DNA of 64,000 nt from DASUNQ01 sp035536455 (GCA_035536455.1 DATLOC010000010.1:67239-131238), one strand, 5' to 3'; counted from the first letter of the stretch, positions 9,211 through 18,428 are shown. Translations and numbers: made by a program. Notes: generated from the sequence alone by a model not told the origin.

Positions 9211-9515
9211 AAGCAGCGGAGGGCCTGTACCGTCGGACCCTGGCGCGTTTTCGCCGCGGGCTGGGCGAAGAGCACCCGGAGACGATCTGGTCAATGAACA
9301 ACCTGGCCGCCGTCGTGCGAGACCGAGGGCGCCTCGCGGAGGCCGAAGCCCTGTACCTCCAGGTCCTCGCGCGCCGGCGCCGCACGCTGGGCGAACAACA
9401 CATCGACACGCTCACCACGATGACCGAACTGGCAGGCGTCTATCGGGCGCAAGGTCGCCTACAAGAAGCGGAGGGACTGGAGAGCCAGGCTCTCACGCTC
9501 TATCAGCAGGCGCAC
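8265..9515 (+). repeat. Tandem TPR-coding array, unit about 126 bp
   Basis: About nine to ten consecutive units of roughly 42 codons, with strongly conserved nucleotides around the encoded EEHPDTL and the helix-A NLA motif. The array is interrupted at about 9200, where two incompatible unit halves are joined out of frame. Such near-identical arrays can change copy number by recombination, which suits a diversifying sensor domain. Confidence 0.75.
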
Positions 9516-9563
9516 CCTCCACCGCCTTCACCGCGAAGTGCTCCAGCAGATAGCGATGGATGA
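9211..9563 (+). pseudogene. C-terminal TPR remainder of the CHAT-nSTAND-TPR gene
   Basis: In a third frame the TPR array resumes as GRLKAAEGLYRRTLARFRR, runs through two more units (GLGEEHPETIWSMNNLA, RTLGEQHIDTLTTMTELAG) and ends with a proline-rich tail. Compared with the 42-residue period, about 29-30 residues are missing at the junction near 9195-9205, and the deletion is not a multiple of three. An internal ATG at 9294 could start a short ORF but has no ribosome site. The last 71 bp overlap the 3' end of the convergent membrane gene. Confidence 0.65.
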
Positions 9564-11067
9564 ACATGTAGCCGCCGCCCACCTTCTGCAGGAAACCGAG
9601 ATCCTCGGCGGCGTAGTCGAGGAAGTCGGAGAGCCGCAGCGGCAGGAGGCGCTTGGCCGACAGGATCAGGCGGAGGACCCAGTGGTAGATCACGTCGGCG
9701 CCGCCGTACCAGAGACCGGCGTAGAGGCCCGCGGCGAGCGCCGCGAGGATTCCGAAAAGAGTGCCGTAGAGCGGCCCGAGAGCCGGACCCACTCCCGCCT
9801 GAGAGCTCACCCAGCGCCCGAGTGCGTACCCGCCGGCGGCGCCGGCGAAGCCGAAGGCCAGGCCCACGAGGCCGCCGCCCACGAAGGCGTTGCGCAGCGA
9901 CAGCCGGATGCCCTGGTTGGGCACGGTCTTGAGCGCCACGACCCGGCTCTGGAGCCCGTTGAAGATGGTCCCGGCGAGCGCGCCCACGAGGGCCGCCGCC
10001 AGCCACACGAACCAGGGGAGGCCGAGCGAGGTCGAGAACGTGCCCGTGGCGCCGCCGAGAAGCGCGAGGCCGCCCAGCAAGGCGCTGCACACCAGCCCGC
10101 AACCCAGACCGGCGGTCCCGCCGCGGCGGAGCGCCTTCCCGACGCCGGCTCGGGCCCAGAGATTGACCGCGGCCCCGAGGACGGCGCCCACCACGGCGAG
10201 CAGCAGCATGAGGAACAACCACAGCATCAGGTACGGCCCAGCTTTCAGGAGCAGGGCGGTTCCCAACCCGGCGATCAGCCCGATCAGGGCTCCTTTGCCG
10301 ACGCCGACCCATGACCACCTCAGGGTCTCCACCGTCTGGATCTCCCGCGTCCCGCTCTGGCGCGCGGCCCTCGTCCCCCAGAGCGGCGCGGCCACCACAG
10401 CGAAGGTCGGGCCGATGAAGAACGCGGCCAGCACCCCCACGAACGGCCCAATCGCCGCGTCGCCGCCTTCGTCGATCAGGCCGAAGACGGTGAAAAGGCC
10501 CCCGGCGACGACCACGGTGACGAGGGAGCAGAACAGCGTCAGGGCCACGAAGTAGAGGGCCGAGAAGGCGAGACGCCGCCATCGCGCCGGGGCCTCGTCG
10601 GCCATCCTCCAGAAGCGGCCGGCGCGAAGCCGCCACAGCTCGAGCACGGCACCGCTCGGGCTCACAACCAGGCCGGCGAGCAGCCCGAGGACGAGGGTGC
10701 CAACCGCCGCCATCGCGATAACTTCCACCAGCCCCTCCTCGACCACGGTCACCACCGAGGTCCCCGAGCTGGTTAGGAAGTCGATGATCGACCCACTGCC
10801 GTCCTCCATCGTTCCGGCCTGGAACAGGAGGAGGATGGCGCTCGGTCCGATGATGGCGGCCCAGAGCACCCCCAAGAGCACGCCCACCGCCAGCCGCGAG
10901 GCCAGGAGGTAGAGGGCGAGCTGTCCGCGCCCCGAGAGCCAGCTCGGCTGGAGCTGCTCGATCAGGAAAACCGTCTGCCCGTGCTGCTGCATGCCCCTGG
11001 CGAGCCAGGCCAGCCAGGCGGTGGCTTGGCGTTCGCTATACGGCGGCTTGCCCTTCCGCTCAGGCAT
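9493..11067 (-). CDS. Multi-TM protein, apparent detached C-terminus of a NACHT NTPase
   Basis: 524 aa. After a short soluble head containing YSERQATAWLAWLARGMQQ and QTVFLIEQLQPSWL come many hydrophobic segments rich in Gly and Ala, roughly eight to ten helices, and a soluble tail mentioning YIHRYLLEHFAV-like sequence. In many bacterial NACHT proteins this head directly follows the NTPase module and the membrane region is part of the same polypeptide. Here it is a separate ORF whose ATG overlaps the stop of the upstream CHAT-NACHT gene by 8 nt. It probably anchors or forms a membrane effector for that protein, through translational coupling. The family assignment is from memory of motif patterns. 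Confidence 0.75.
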   Translation of the reverse strand: MPERKGKPPYSERQATAWLAWLARGMQQHGQTVFLIEQLQPSWLSGRGQLALYLLASRLAVGVLLGVLWAAIIGPSAILLLFQAGTMEDGSGSIIDFLTSSGTSVVTVVEEGLVEVIAMAAVGTLVLGLLAGLVVSPSGAVLELWRLRAGRFWRMADEAPARWRRLAFSALYFVALTLFCSLVTVVVAGGLFTVFGLIDEGGDAAIGPFVGVLAAFFIGPTFAVVAAPLWGTRAARQSGTREIQTVETLRWSWVGVGKGALIGLIAGLGTALLLKAGPYLMLWLFLMLLLAVVGAVLGAAVNLWARAGVGKALRRGGTAGLGCGLVCSALLGGLALLGGATGTFSTSLGLPWFVWLAAALVGALAGTIFNGLQSRVVALKTVPNQGIRLSLRNAFVGGGLVGLAFGFAGAAGGYALGRWVSSQAGVGPALGPLYGTLFGILAALAAGLYAGLWYGGADVIYHWVLRLILSAKRLLPLRLSDFLDYAAEDLGFLQKVGGGYMFIHRYLLEHFAVKAVEGAPADRA

Positions 11068-13198
11068 GCGCGCCCGCTTCCGCCCGGCGGAACATGCGGG
11101 CGACGAAAGCCTCCATCAGTTTCTGGCGCCGGGCGGCGAGGGTCTCCGCGCCGGCGCTCTCGAGGGTCGTCACGGGCAGATCCTGGTAGGCCTGGACCAT
11201 CAAGCTCAGCATCAGGGGCGAGCGGGCCTCGATGAGCATCCCGGAATCGCGTTCCAAGAGGCTCTTGAGGGCCGCCAGCGGGGGGCCCGCCCGCTCCAGG
11301 AAGGCGAAGACCTGATCGCGCGTGAACGGCTGGAGGCGGATGGCGCCGTTCAGGGCGAGGCGCACCGGCAGCTCCAGGTACTCTTTGAGGCGGCAGCAGA
11401 CCGCGATGCTCGGCTGCAGGCCGGCCTCGGTAAATGCGTTGACCGCCTCGACACAGGCGCTCCGGGCCTCCGGCGCCACCTCGTCGAGACCGTCGAGCAA
11501 CGGCAGCAGCCGGCCCTCGTCGAGCCAGGCACGGCCCACCCTCTTCGGGATCAGGTAGCGGACCGCCAGCCGGTCCACCAGCCAGTCGCCGAAGTCCTGT
11601 CCAGGGCCCTTCCACGAGGCGAGGTCGAAAAGGACCGGCACGGGGCAGGCGGGATCTTTCTCGGCCCGGTCGAGGAGGTCCCGAGCCAGCTCCAGGAGGC
11701 TGATCGTCTTGCCTGACCCGGGCTCGCCGAGAACGAGCAGCGAGCCGCCCAGCTCTTCGAAGACCTCGGCGACGCGCCGCCCGGCGGGCACTGCCGCGGC
11801 GCCCGCGTCCGCGGTGTCCGACACCGCGCCGAAGGGGCTCGCCGTCGCCCCCCCCACGATCTCCATCCCCAGGTCCAAGCGGGCGCTGCGCTGGAGCGAG
11901 CGCTCGAGCACCCCTTCGATCCAGAACTGGCGCACTTTGCGCAGCAGGATCAGCAGACCCTTGCGGGCATCGGGGGCGGCCACGGCCGGCGCCGGAGAAG
12001 GCCGCGCCGGGGCCGCCGGCGGCGGCGCGGAGGCCGGCGCCGCGCGGAACAGGGCCCCCGCGACGTCGACGCGGAACAGCGTGCCGTCGCGGGCGCGCAG
12101 GTGCAGCACCGGCGTGCCCCACTCGACGTTGTCTCCGAGGGCCATCTTGATCGCTTGGCGGGCCTCCGAAACCGCCGTGTCCACGGCGTCGCCGTCGGCC
12201 AGGGAGTCGTAGAACGTCCGGGCGAACTCGATGGCCGCGCGGTCGCTGATCTCGTACTGCATCGAGACCACCGCGGGGAGCCCTCGGCTCGCCAGGATCG
12301 CCCCGGCGCTCGAGCAGAGGCTCGTCTCGCTGCTGCGGGCACCTTCGCAAGCGTTGAGGACCGCGAGCTTGAGCGACGCATGGTCGGCCAGCAGCGTCCC
12401 CAAATCGCGGGCCGGAAGCCGGTGAGGCTCCCCGCCGCCGCCCGCCTCCGCGTCGAGCAGCACCAGCCCCTCGCCCGTCGCTTCGTCGAAGCCGCCGTGG
12501 CCGATGAAATGAAAGATGTGCCAGGGCCCTTGCTCCAGGGCCTCGCTCAGGTCCCGCCAGGTATGGCCGCCGACCCACTGGAGCCGTACCACGCCCTTGT
12601 CCGTCAGGTGCTCGATGGCGAGCGCCATCTGCTCCTGCTCGCGCGCCACGTTCAGACCGTGCCGCGCGCCCACCATGCCGAGGATCCGGATCGGCGGCTC
12701 CAGGGTCAGCGGCTCGATCGGCAGCCCCAACTCGAGGTGGCGCACGATGGGAGTCTCGCGCGAGAGGCTCAGGTAGTCCTGCTTGAAGTCCGGATCGAAG
12801 AGGTACTCCCAGGGCAGGGCGGCGAGGTCGGGGGCCTCGATGCGCAGCCGGAGCCGCAGGCCCTTGCCCTGGCCGCGGGCCTGCACGAGGCTGGTGTGGT
12901 AGCAGGCGTAGAGGGCCTTCTCGCGGGTGAGAGCGGCGAAGAGGTCGCGGCCCAGCTCCTGGGCGCTCCGCATCCGGTCGAGCGGCGCCTCTTCCGGCCG
13001 CGTCGGGGCGAAGCTGCGGCCCGCTCTGCCGGCGCCACGGGCGGCCTCCACCAGGCGCAGGCGGTCGCGGAAGATCGGGTCGGAAAGCGTCAGCTCGAGG
13101 GTGGCGTTCGTCTCCCCCGCCGGCGAGTCCAGGACGGAGACGGCGTAGACGCCCTCGCCGCGAGGGCTGATCTTCAGCTCGAGCTCCAGGTACTCCAT
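11060..13198 (-). CDS. CHAT protease-NACHT NTPase
   Basis: 712 aa from the ATG at 13198, 8 nt after the stop of the caspase gene. An N-terminal segment (1-130) resembles the beta-rich lead-in seen before CHAT domains. The CHAT domain carries His234 (HFIGHGG) and Cys284 (VLNACEG), the expected dyad. A Pro/Ala linker (about 386-410) leads to a NACHT NTPase with Walker A GEPGSGKT (491-498), Walker B LLPLLDGLDEVA and sensor-like CCRLKEY. The protein ends soon after the NACHT helical part, and the membrane part continues in the next ORF. Central gene of a three-gene operon; probably an NTP-controlled protease switch. Substrate and trigger are unknown. Confidence 0.85.
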   Translation of the reverse strand: MEYLELELKISPRGEGVYAVSVLDSPAGETNATLELTLSDPIFRDRLRLVEAARGAGRAGRSFAPTRPEEAPLDRMRSAQELGRDLFAALTREKALYACYHTSLVQARGQGKGLRLRLRIEAPDLAALPWEYLFDPDFKQDYLSLSRETPIVRHLELGLPIEPLTLEPPIRILGMVGARHGLNVAREQEQMALAIEHLTDKGVVRLQWVGGHTWRDLSEALEQGPWHIFHFIGHGGFDEATGEGLVLLDAEAGGGGEPHRLPARDLGTLLADHASLKLAVLNACEGARSSETSLCSSAGAILASRGLPAVVSMQYEISDRAAIEFARTFYDSLADGDAVDTAVSEARQAIKMALGDNVEWGTPVLHLRARDGTLFRVDVAGALFRAAPASAPPPAAPARPSPAPAVAAPDARKGLLILLRKVRQFWIEGVLERSLQRSARLDLGMEIVGGATASPFGAVSDTADAGAAAVPAGRRVAEVFEELGGSLLVLGEPGSGKTISLLELARDLLDRAEKDPACPVPVLFDLASWKGPGQDFGDWLVDRLAVRYLIPKRVGRAWLDEGRLLPLLDGLDEVAPEARSACVEAVNAFTEAGLQPSIAVCCRLKEYLELPVRLALNGAIRLQPFTRDQVFAFLERAGPPLAALKSLLERDSGMLIEARSPLMLSLMVQAYQDLPVTTLESAGAETLAARRQKLMEAFVARMFRRAEAGAHA

Positions 13199-13206
13199 GC
13201 CGGGCG

Positions 13207-15261
13207 TTACCGCCGCACCCCGATCGCCACCGTGGCCGTCGCCCAGTCGCGCTCCGGCACGTCCTCGACCCTCGGCGGGGCGAAGCTGCGCGACCCCTCC
13301 CCCGACTGGTAGAGGGCGGCCACCCGCTCGAGCGGGTTCTCGCCCCAGACGGCACGGGTCGCCTCCTGTTCCAGGAACCCGAAGTCGACGGGAGCGCGGG
13401 TGACCAGGAGCTTCAGGTGGACGAGCCCGAGGTCCGCGATCTCGCCGGGCTCGGCCGCCCAGGGGAAACCGGCGGGCAGGTGCAGGGGCAGGCCCCCGGC
13501 GAGCTTGAAGGAGTCGCGGCCGACCCGCGTCACCGCGCCTGGGGCCAGCTCCATCCCGCCCGCCACGTCGACGTCGCCCTGGAACGGGATGAGGAGCTGA
13601 ATCCTGCCGTCGCTGCCGAACTCGACCAGACTCACGCGGACCGGGGCGTCGAAGCCGTTCTCGATCTCGAACTCCGCCGCCTCCCCCTCGCGGAAGACCG
13701 GGACGCCGTCGCCGGGCGCGGGCTCGGCGGCGATCAGCTCGTCGCCACGCTGGCGGTACGCGCGCAGCCCGACCCGCCCGCGCAGCCGGCTCGCCGGGTC
13801 GGGGTTGTCGAGCGCGAGGAGCGACCGGTAGCGGGCGACGCCGCGGAGGTCGCGGAGCAGGGCGTCGAGGTCGGCGGGCTGCGGCGGCTGCTCGGACCGC
13901 AGGTGCGCCGCGAGGCGCCCGTCGCGGCCGACCGCGGCCCAGGTCCAGGCGGCGAGCGGCCCCACGCCGGGGCACGGATCGCCGGGTCCGACGCCCGGCC
14001 GCGGCGGCAGGCAGCGGACGAGGACGTCGGCGTCGGCGGCGTCCTCGATCCGTTGCAGCAGGCGGTCGCCGTCGAGGAGGCCGGCGAGGCGGCCGGCCTC
14101 TGCGGCCCGCTCCGCCGGCACCGCGAGCGCGAGCCGCAGCCCCGGCGCGGGGAGCCGCTGCTCGGCGAGGAAGGCGCGCATCCCGGGCTCGGGCTCGCCG
14201 CCGCGTCCGGCCTCGAGCCGCCCGCGGGCGGTCGCGGCCGCGACGTCGCCGATGCGCACCGCCGCCACCTCCTCACCCGCGCTCCGGTCGCGGCTGCCGA
14301 AGGCGCGGATCGTCCACAGCGAGCCCGGCGCCACGCCGTGGGCGGCGCCGCCGGCGAGCTCCACCTCGTCTCCCGTGCGCGACAGGACCCGCAGGTAGGA
14401 GCCCGGCCGCACCTCCTCCGTACCGAACAGCAGCTCGTCCAGCTTGCCCTCGGCCTGCGGGTGCTGGCGGCCGTAACGCGCGGTGACCGCCGGCGCGACC
14501 TGCTCGATGAGATCGCGCCAGGTGACCGCCCGGTCGAGTCGCGCCAGCGCCTCGCCGAGAAAGAAGGTCAGGGCGCCATGCCGCACGACCTGGGTGCCGT
14601 CGAAGACCCGGTGCTCGCTCGCCAGCTCGTCGGCGCGGCAGGCGGCCACCATGACCGCGCGCCGCCGCCCCGGGAGCCATCCGGCCCGGCCGGCCTCCTC
14701 AGGCGCGCTCAAGCTCCGAGTCGCCGCGAGGACGGGCGGCGGCTCGCCGCCGGCGAACATCTCCGCCGGCGCGCGCAGGTCGGCCTCCACCTCGCGCGTC
14801 GCCTCGCCGAACGCGTCGCGGGTGACCGCGCCCGAGTGGCAGCAGTCGAAGAGCAGTGTGACGTACGGGGTCTTCTCGTTGACCCGCCGCACCCAGGCGT
14901 CGATCTCCTCGTCGATCAGGTCGCGGTTGGGCTTGCTGCCGCGGCCGCTGTCGTGGGTGACCATCGACTCGATCATCCGCCCCGGGGCGCGCGGGTCGGC
15001 CATCCGCGAGCCGTGCCCCGCATAGAAGAGGACGACGACGTCCTCCTCCCCTGCCGCGGCCGCCAGCTCCTCGAGCGCCGCCAGGACGCCCGCGCGCGTC
15101 GCCTCGGAGTCGCGCAGCGCGCGCGCCTCGGCCTCCGGGAAGCCGAAGCGGTCGACGAGCAGCGAGCGCATCAGCTCCATGTCGTTGACGCACCCCTCGA
15201 GGTCCGCGCCGGCGATCTCGGGGTAGCGGTTGATCCCGATGAGCAGGGCTCGTCTCTCCAT
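13207..15261 (-). CDS. Metacaspase-like protease with C-terminal DUF4384-type domain
   Basis: 684 aa. The N-terminal peptidase C14 domain (MERRALLIGINRY) carries His83 (YAGHGS) and DCCHSG with Cys140-Cys141, the metacaspase dyad, plus the usual HGALTFFLGEAL end. The middle part is poorly recognisable. The last 150 residues (RQRGDELIAAE, FREGEAAEFEIENG, RIQLLIPFQ) fit DUF4384, a beta-sandwich often linked to such caspases. Start at ATG 15261 has GGAGGG about 7 nt upstream; longer forms lack support. First gene of the operon with CHAT-NACHT and the membrane protein. No signal peptide is visible, so it is likely cytoplasmic. Confidence 0.88.
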   Translation of the reverse strand: MERRALLIGINRYPEIAGADLEGCVNDMELMRSLLVDRFGFPEAEARALRDSEATRAGVLAALEELAAAAGEEDVVVLFYAGHGSRMADPRAPGRMIESMVTHDSGRGSKPNRDLIDEEIDAWVRRVNEKTPYVTLLFDCCHSGAVTRDAFGEATREVEADLRAPAEMFAGGEPPPVLAATRSLSAPEEAGRAGWLPGRRRAVMVAACRADELASEHRVFDGTQVVRHGALTFFLGEALARLDRAVTWRDLIEQVAPAVTARYGRQHPQAEGKLDELLFGTEEVRPGSYLRVLSRTGDEVELAGGAAHGVAPGSLWTIRAFGSRDRSAGEEVAAVRIGDVAAATARGRLEAGRGGEPEPGMRAFLAEQRLPAPGLRLALAVPAERAAEAGRLAGLLDGDRLLQRIEDAADADVLVRCLPPRPGVGPGDPCPGVGPLAAWTWAAVGRDGRLAAHLRSEQPPQPADLDALLRDLRGVARYRSLLALDNPDPASRLRGRVGLRAYRQRGDELIAAEPAPGDGVPVFREGEAAEFEIENGFDAPVRVSLVEFGSDGRIQLLIPFQGDVDVAGGMELAPGAVTRVGRDSFKLAGGLPLHLPAGFPWAAEPGEIADLGLVHLKLLVTRAPVDFGFLEQEATRAVWGENPLERVAALYQSGEGSRSFAPPRVEDVPERDWATATVAIGVRR

Positions 15262-15367
15262 CCTCGCGCCCTCCCGCGGAGGCCCCGGCCGCTCGTTTGT
15301 CAGAGTGGTGGCAGCATAGCATTCGCCTTCCGCTATCTTTCCGACAGACGGCGCTTGAATCGCAAAA

Positions 15368-15381
15368 GAGCGATATCGCTC
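15368..15381. promoter_or_regulatory. 14-bp perfect palindrome between divergent genes
   Basis: GAGCGATATCGCTC is a perfect inverted repeat centred in the 218-bp gap between the caspase operon and the divergent lipoprotein gene. It sits about 110 bp from both starts, a plausible operator for a dimeric regulator. No promoter boxes are clear around it. Confidence 0.3.
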
Positions 15382-15479
15382 CGCGGCGACGAGAGTTGGC
15401 GCGGAGTTGACCTTCTCCACGAAGCGTGTCAGAAATGGCGCGCAAATCGGTCCACAATCGACTCAACGAAGGGGGAAGA

Positions 15480-18428
15480 ATGAAGAGCATGCTGCTTCGT
15501 CGGCACGTGGTGGTTTTCGCCGCCTTTCTCATCCCGCTGCTCGCCGCCTCGTGCACGATCCAGCGCGCGATGGTCAAGCCCGAGGGCGCGAGCGGGGGGA
15601 AGAAGGCTCCGGCCGCGCTGGCCAACAAGATGGCGCAGGCGCAGAAGTTCGCGCCCTGGGACGAAACAAGGCTGCAGGACGCCGGCCCCGCCAGCTTCGC
15701 CGAGCAGGACTGGCTGGAGAAGAACACGGACGGCCAGGGGAACGGGCCCACTCCGCTCAGCGCTCTCAGCGGGGCGCTCGCCGGCTGGAAGGGGTTCAAG
15801 GCGCGGCCGGCCGAGGGGGGCGGGGCGTGGCAGCCGTTCGGCCCCACCAACGGCATCAACGACCTGGCCAACCCGTACCGCGACCGCTCCGTGTACAACG
15901 CGGGGACCGAGAACTTCAGCGGCCGCACGGTCCACGCCGTGATCTCGCCGGACTGCACGGCGGGCGATTGCACCCTGTGGATCGCCAATGCCAACGGCGG
16001 CGTCTGGCGGACCGCCGACGCGCTCGCTCCAGAGCCGGCGTGGGAGTACGTCTCGTATGCCTTCGAGCAGAACAACGTCTCGTCCCTCGCGCTCGACCCC
16101 AACGACGCCAGCCACAGGACGCTGTGGGCCGGCACCGGCGAGCCCAACGCCTGCGGCAGCGGCTGTGAGGCCGGGGTCGGCGTCTACGTGTCGACCAACG
16201 GCGGCAACTCCTGGAGCGGCCCGCTCGGCGTGGAGGCCTTCTTCGGCCGCGCCGCCGGCACGGTCGAGGTCAAGCCGGGCGACCCCAACACCATCTTCGT
16301 CGGCGCCGGCCGCGGCGTCGTGGGCGTCAGCAACACCTGCTGCGGCGGCGCCGACGCGCTAATTCCCGGCGCGCCGCACTTCGGGGTCTGGCGGTCGCAG
16401 GACCGCGGCCAGACCTGGGAGCTGGTCAACCAGGGCGACGCCGCGCTCTGCACCGCGTTCACCCCCGATCAGGTGTCCTTGAACGGCACGCCCTGCTCGC
16501 CGCGCGGCGCCCGCCGCGTGAAATTCGACCCGGTCGATCCGAACACGGTCTACGCCTCGTTCTTCGCCCGCGGCATCTGGCGCTCGAAGTCGAACGGCGA
16601 TCCGGGAACCTGGGAGCAGATCATGCCGCGGCTCGGGCCCGCCACGGTCACCACCGAGCGCGCCGAGTTCGACGTCGTCGAGCTGCCGAGCGGCGAGACG
16701 CGGATGTACGTCGGCGTCGGCGGCGGCGGCCTCTTCGCCCGCTTCCGCCGCAACGACGCGGTGCGCAACCCGGCCGCCGCCACGGTCGCGGCCTCCTGGG
16801 TGACCACCACTAGCTCTGTCGTCAACTCGCCGGGCTACTCCAGCTTCGGCTTCTGCGACGGGCAGTGCTCCTACGACAGCTACGTGTACGTCCCGCCGGC
16901 GTCGTCGGGGGCCACGGTCGACACCGTCTACCTCTCGGGCGCCAACCAGTACAACGAGAACAACTACGCCCCCAGCACCAGCGGGCGGTCGAACGGCCGC
17001 GCCGTCCTGGTCTCCACCGACGCCGGGGCGACGTTCACCGACCTGACCGAGGACAGCCGCAGCAACACTCAGCCGGGCGCGCTGCACCCGGACCACCACG
17101 CGGTGGTGGTCAACCCGACGAACTGGATGCAGTTCTTCGACTTCGGGGACGGCGGCGTCAACCGCTCGGACGGCGTCTTCGTCGACGAGTCGGCCGACTG
17201 CGCGGCGCCGCCGAAGTCCTACACCGGCGGGAACCGCACGTTCTGCGAGCTGGTGCTGTCGCGGGTGCCGCAGGAGCTCAAGGCGATCAACAAGGGCCTG
17301 CGGACCCTCCACTTCTACCAGGTCGAGTACGACCGGACGAACCCGGACCGGCTCGCCGGCGGCACCCAGGACAACGGCTCGTGGGAGACGCTGGGCGACA
17401 AGGACACCTGGGTCAACGTCAACGTCGCCGACGGCGGCCACAACGCCTTCGACGCGCCGGGGCCGGGCCACGATCCGGAGTTCGCGCTGACCTCCTTCCA
17501 GGTCGGCCAGCTCTCGGTGCGCTACAACTCGCTCGACCAGTCCGACGTCAACTGGATCTCGGACACCCTGTTCATCCTCTTCAACGAGGCCTCGCCGTTC
17601 ATCACCAGCGCGATCACCGACCCGGTGACGCCGGGCACCCTCTTCACCGGCCGCGAGCACGTGTTCCGCTCGAAGAACTGGGGCCGCGCCGTCGGGCTGA
17701 CCAAGGCCAAGCACCGGCAGCACTGCAACATCTGGACCGGCGACGGCGACATCGACGAGGACGGCACCTACGAGCCGCTCACCGACCTCTGCGACGACTG
17801 GAGGGCGCTGGGCAATCAGACCGCGGCCGGCAGGCTGACCAACGCGGTCTTCGGCGACCGCGCCGGCGGGCACATCTCCACGGTGGAGCGCGCCTACAGC
17901 GACACCAGCACGCTGTGGGCGACGACGAGCACCGGCCGCGTCTTCATCTCCAAGAACGTCGACAACGCGGACCCCACGACCGTCACCTTCACCCGGCTCG
18001 ACAGCCTGGCCGCCAACGACCCGCCGCGCTACCCGACGGCGATCTTCGTCGACCGCACCAACCCGAACCACGCCTGGATCAGCTACAGCGGCTTCACCGC
18101 CAAGACGCCGCTCACGCCGGGCCACATCTTCGAAGTGACCTACAACCCCGGGGCGGGAACGGCGACGTTCACGATGCTCGACTCGCTGGACCCGGAAAAG
18201 AACTACCCGGACATCCCGGCCAACGCGATCGTCGTCACCAACGCGGGCTCCATCTACGTCGGCAACAGCTTCGGAGTCGCGGTGAAGAAGGCCGGCACCG
18301 ACAAGTGGAAGCCCTCGCCGGCCGGTCTGCCCAACGTCAACGTGGCCGACCTGGTCTACATGCCGGAGAGGGACTCCCTCTTGGCCGGTACGCACGGCCA
18401 GGGCATCTGGAAGCTGAAGGTGAAGTAA
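15480..18428 (+). CDS. Secreted VPS10/BNR-type beta-propeller lipoprotein
   Basis: 982 aa. The signal peptide MKSMLLRRHVVVFAAFLIPL ends near a Cys (LLAASC), so a lipoprotein is likely though the lipobox is not ideal. The body contains repeated propeller blades of sialidase/VPS10 type: LWIANANGGVWRT, LWAGTGEPN, VYVSTNGGNSWSG, FGVWRSQDRGQTWELV, IFVDRTNPNHAW. The gene was started at 15480 because GGGGGAAGA precedes the ATG and a signal peptide follows; an upstream in-frame ATG at 15426 would bury it. It may be an outer-surface glycan-binding or hydrolytic protein; no catalytic residue could be assigned. A strong terminator follows. Confidence 0.85.
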   Translation: MKSMLLRRHVVVFAAFLIPLLAASCTIQRAMVKPEGASGGKKAPAALANKMAQAQKFAPWDETRLQDAGPASFAEQDWLEKNTDGQGNGPTPLSALSGALAGWKGFKARPAEGGGAWQPFGPTNGINDLANPYRDRSVYNAGTENFSGRTVHAVISPDCTAGDCTLWIANANGGVWRTADALAPEPAWEYVSYAFEQNNVSSLALDPNDASHRTLWAGTGEPNACGSGCEAGVGVYVSTNGGNSWSGPLGVEAFFGRAAGTVEVKPGDPNTIFVGAGRGVVGVSNTCCGGADALIPGAPHFGVWRSQDRGQTWELVNQGDAALCTAFTPDQVSLNGTPCSPRGARRVKFDPVDPNTVYASFFARGIWRSKSNGDPGTWEQIMPRLGPATVTTERAEFDVVELPSGETRMYVGVGGGGLFARFRRNDAVRNPAAATVAASWVTTTSSVVNSPGYSSFGFCDGQCSYDSYVYVPPASSGATVDTVYLSGANQYNENNYAPSTSGRSNGRAVLVSTDAGATFTDLTEDSRSNTQPGALHPDHHAVVVNPTNWMQFFDFGDGGVNRSDGVFVDESADCAAPPKSYTGGNRTFCELVLSRVPQELKAINKGLRTLHFYQVEYDRTNPDRLAGGTQDNGSWETLGDKDTWVNVNVADGGHNAFDAPGPGHDPEFALTSFQVGQLSVRYNSLDQSDVNWISDTLFILFNEASPFITSAITDPVTPGTLFTGREHVFRSKNWGRAVGLTKAKHRQHCNIWTGDGDIDEDGTYEPLTDLCDDWRALGNQTAAGRLTNAVFGDRAGGHISTVERAYSDTSTLWATTSTGRVFISKNVDNADPTTVTFTRLDSLAANDPPRYPTAIFVDRTNPNHAWISYSGFTAKTPLTPGHIFEVTYNPGAGTATFTMLDSLDPEKNYPDIPANAIVVTNAGSIYVGNSFGVAVKKAGTDKWKPSPAGLPNVNVADLVYMPERDSLLAGTHGQGIWKLKVK

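Noticed and set aside
5939..9563. Craspase-type TPR-CHAT protein of a type III CRISPR system
   Set aside because: Domain order is reversed (CHAT first, TPR last), an nSTAND NTPase lies between, and no cas gene is present.
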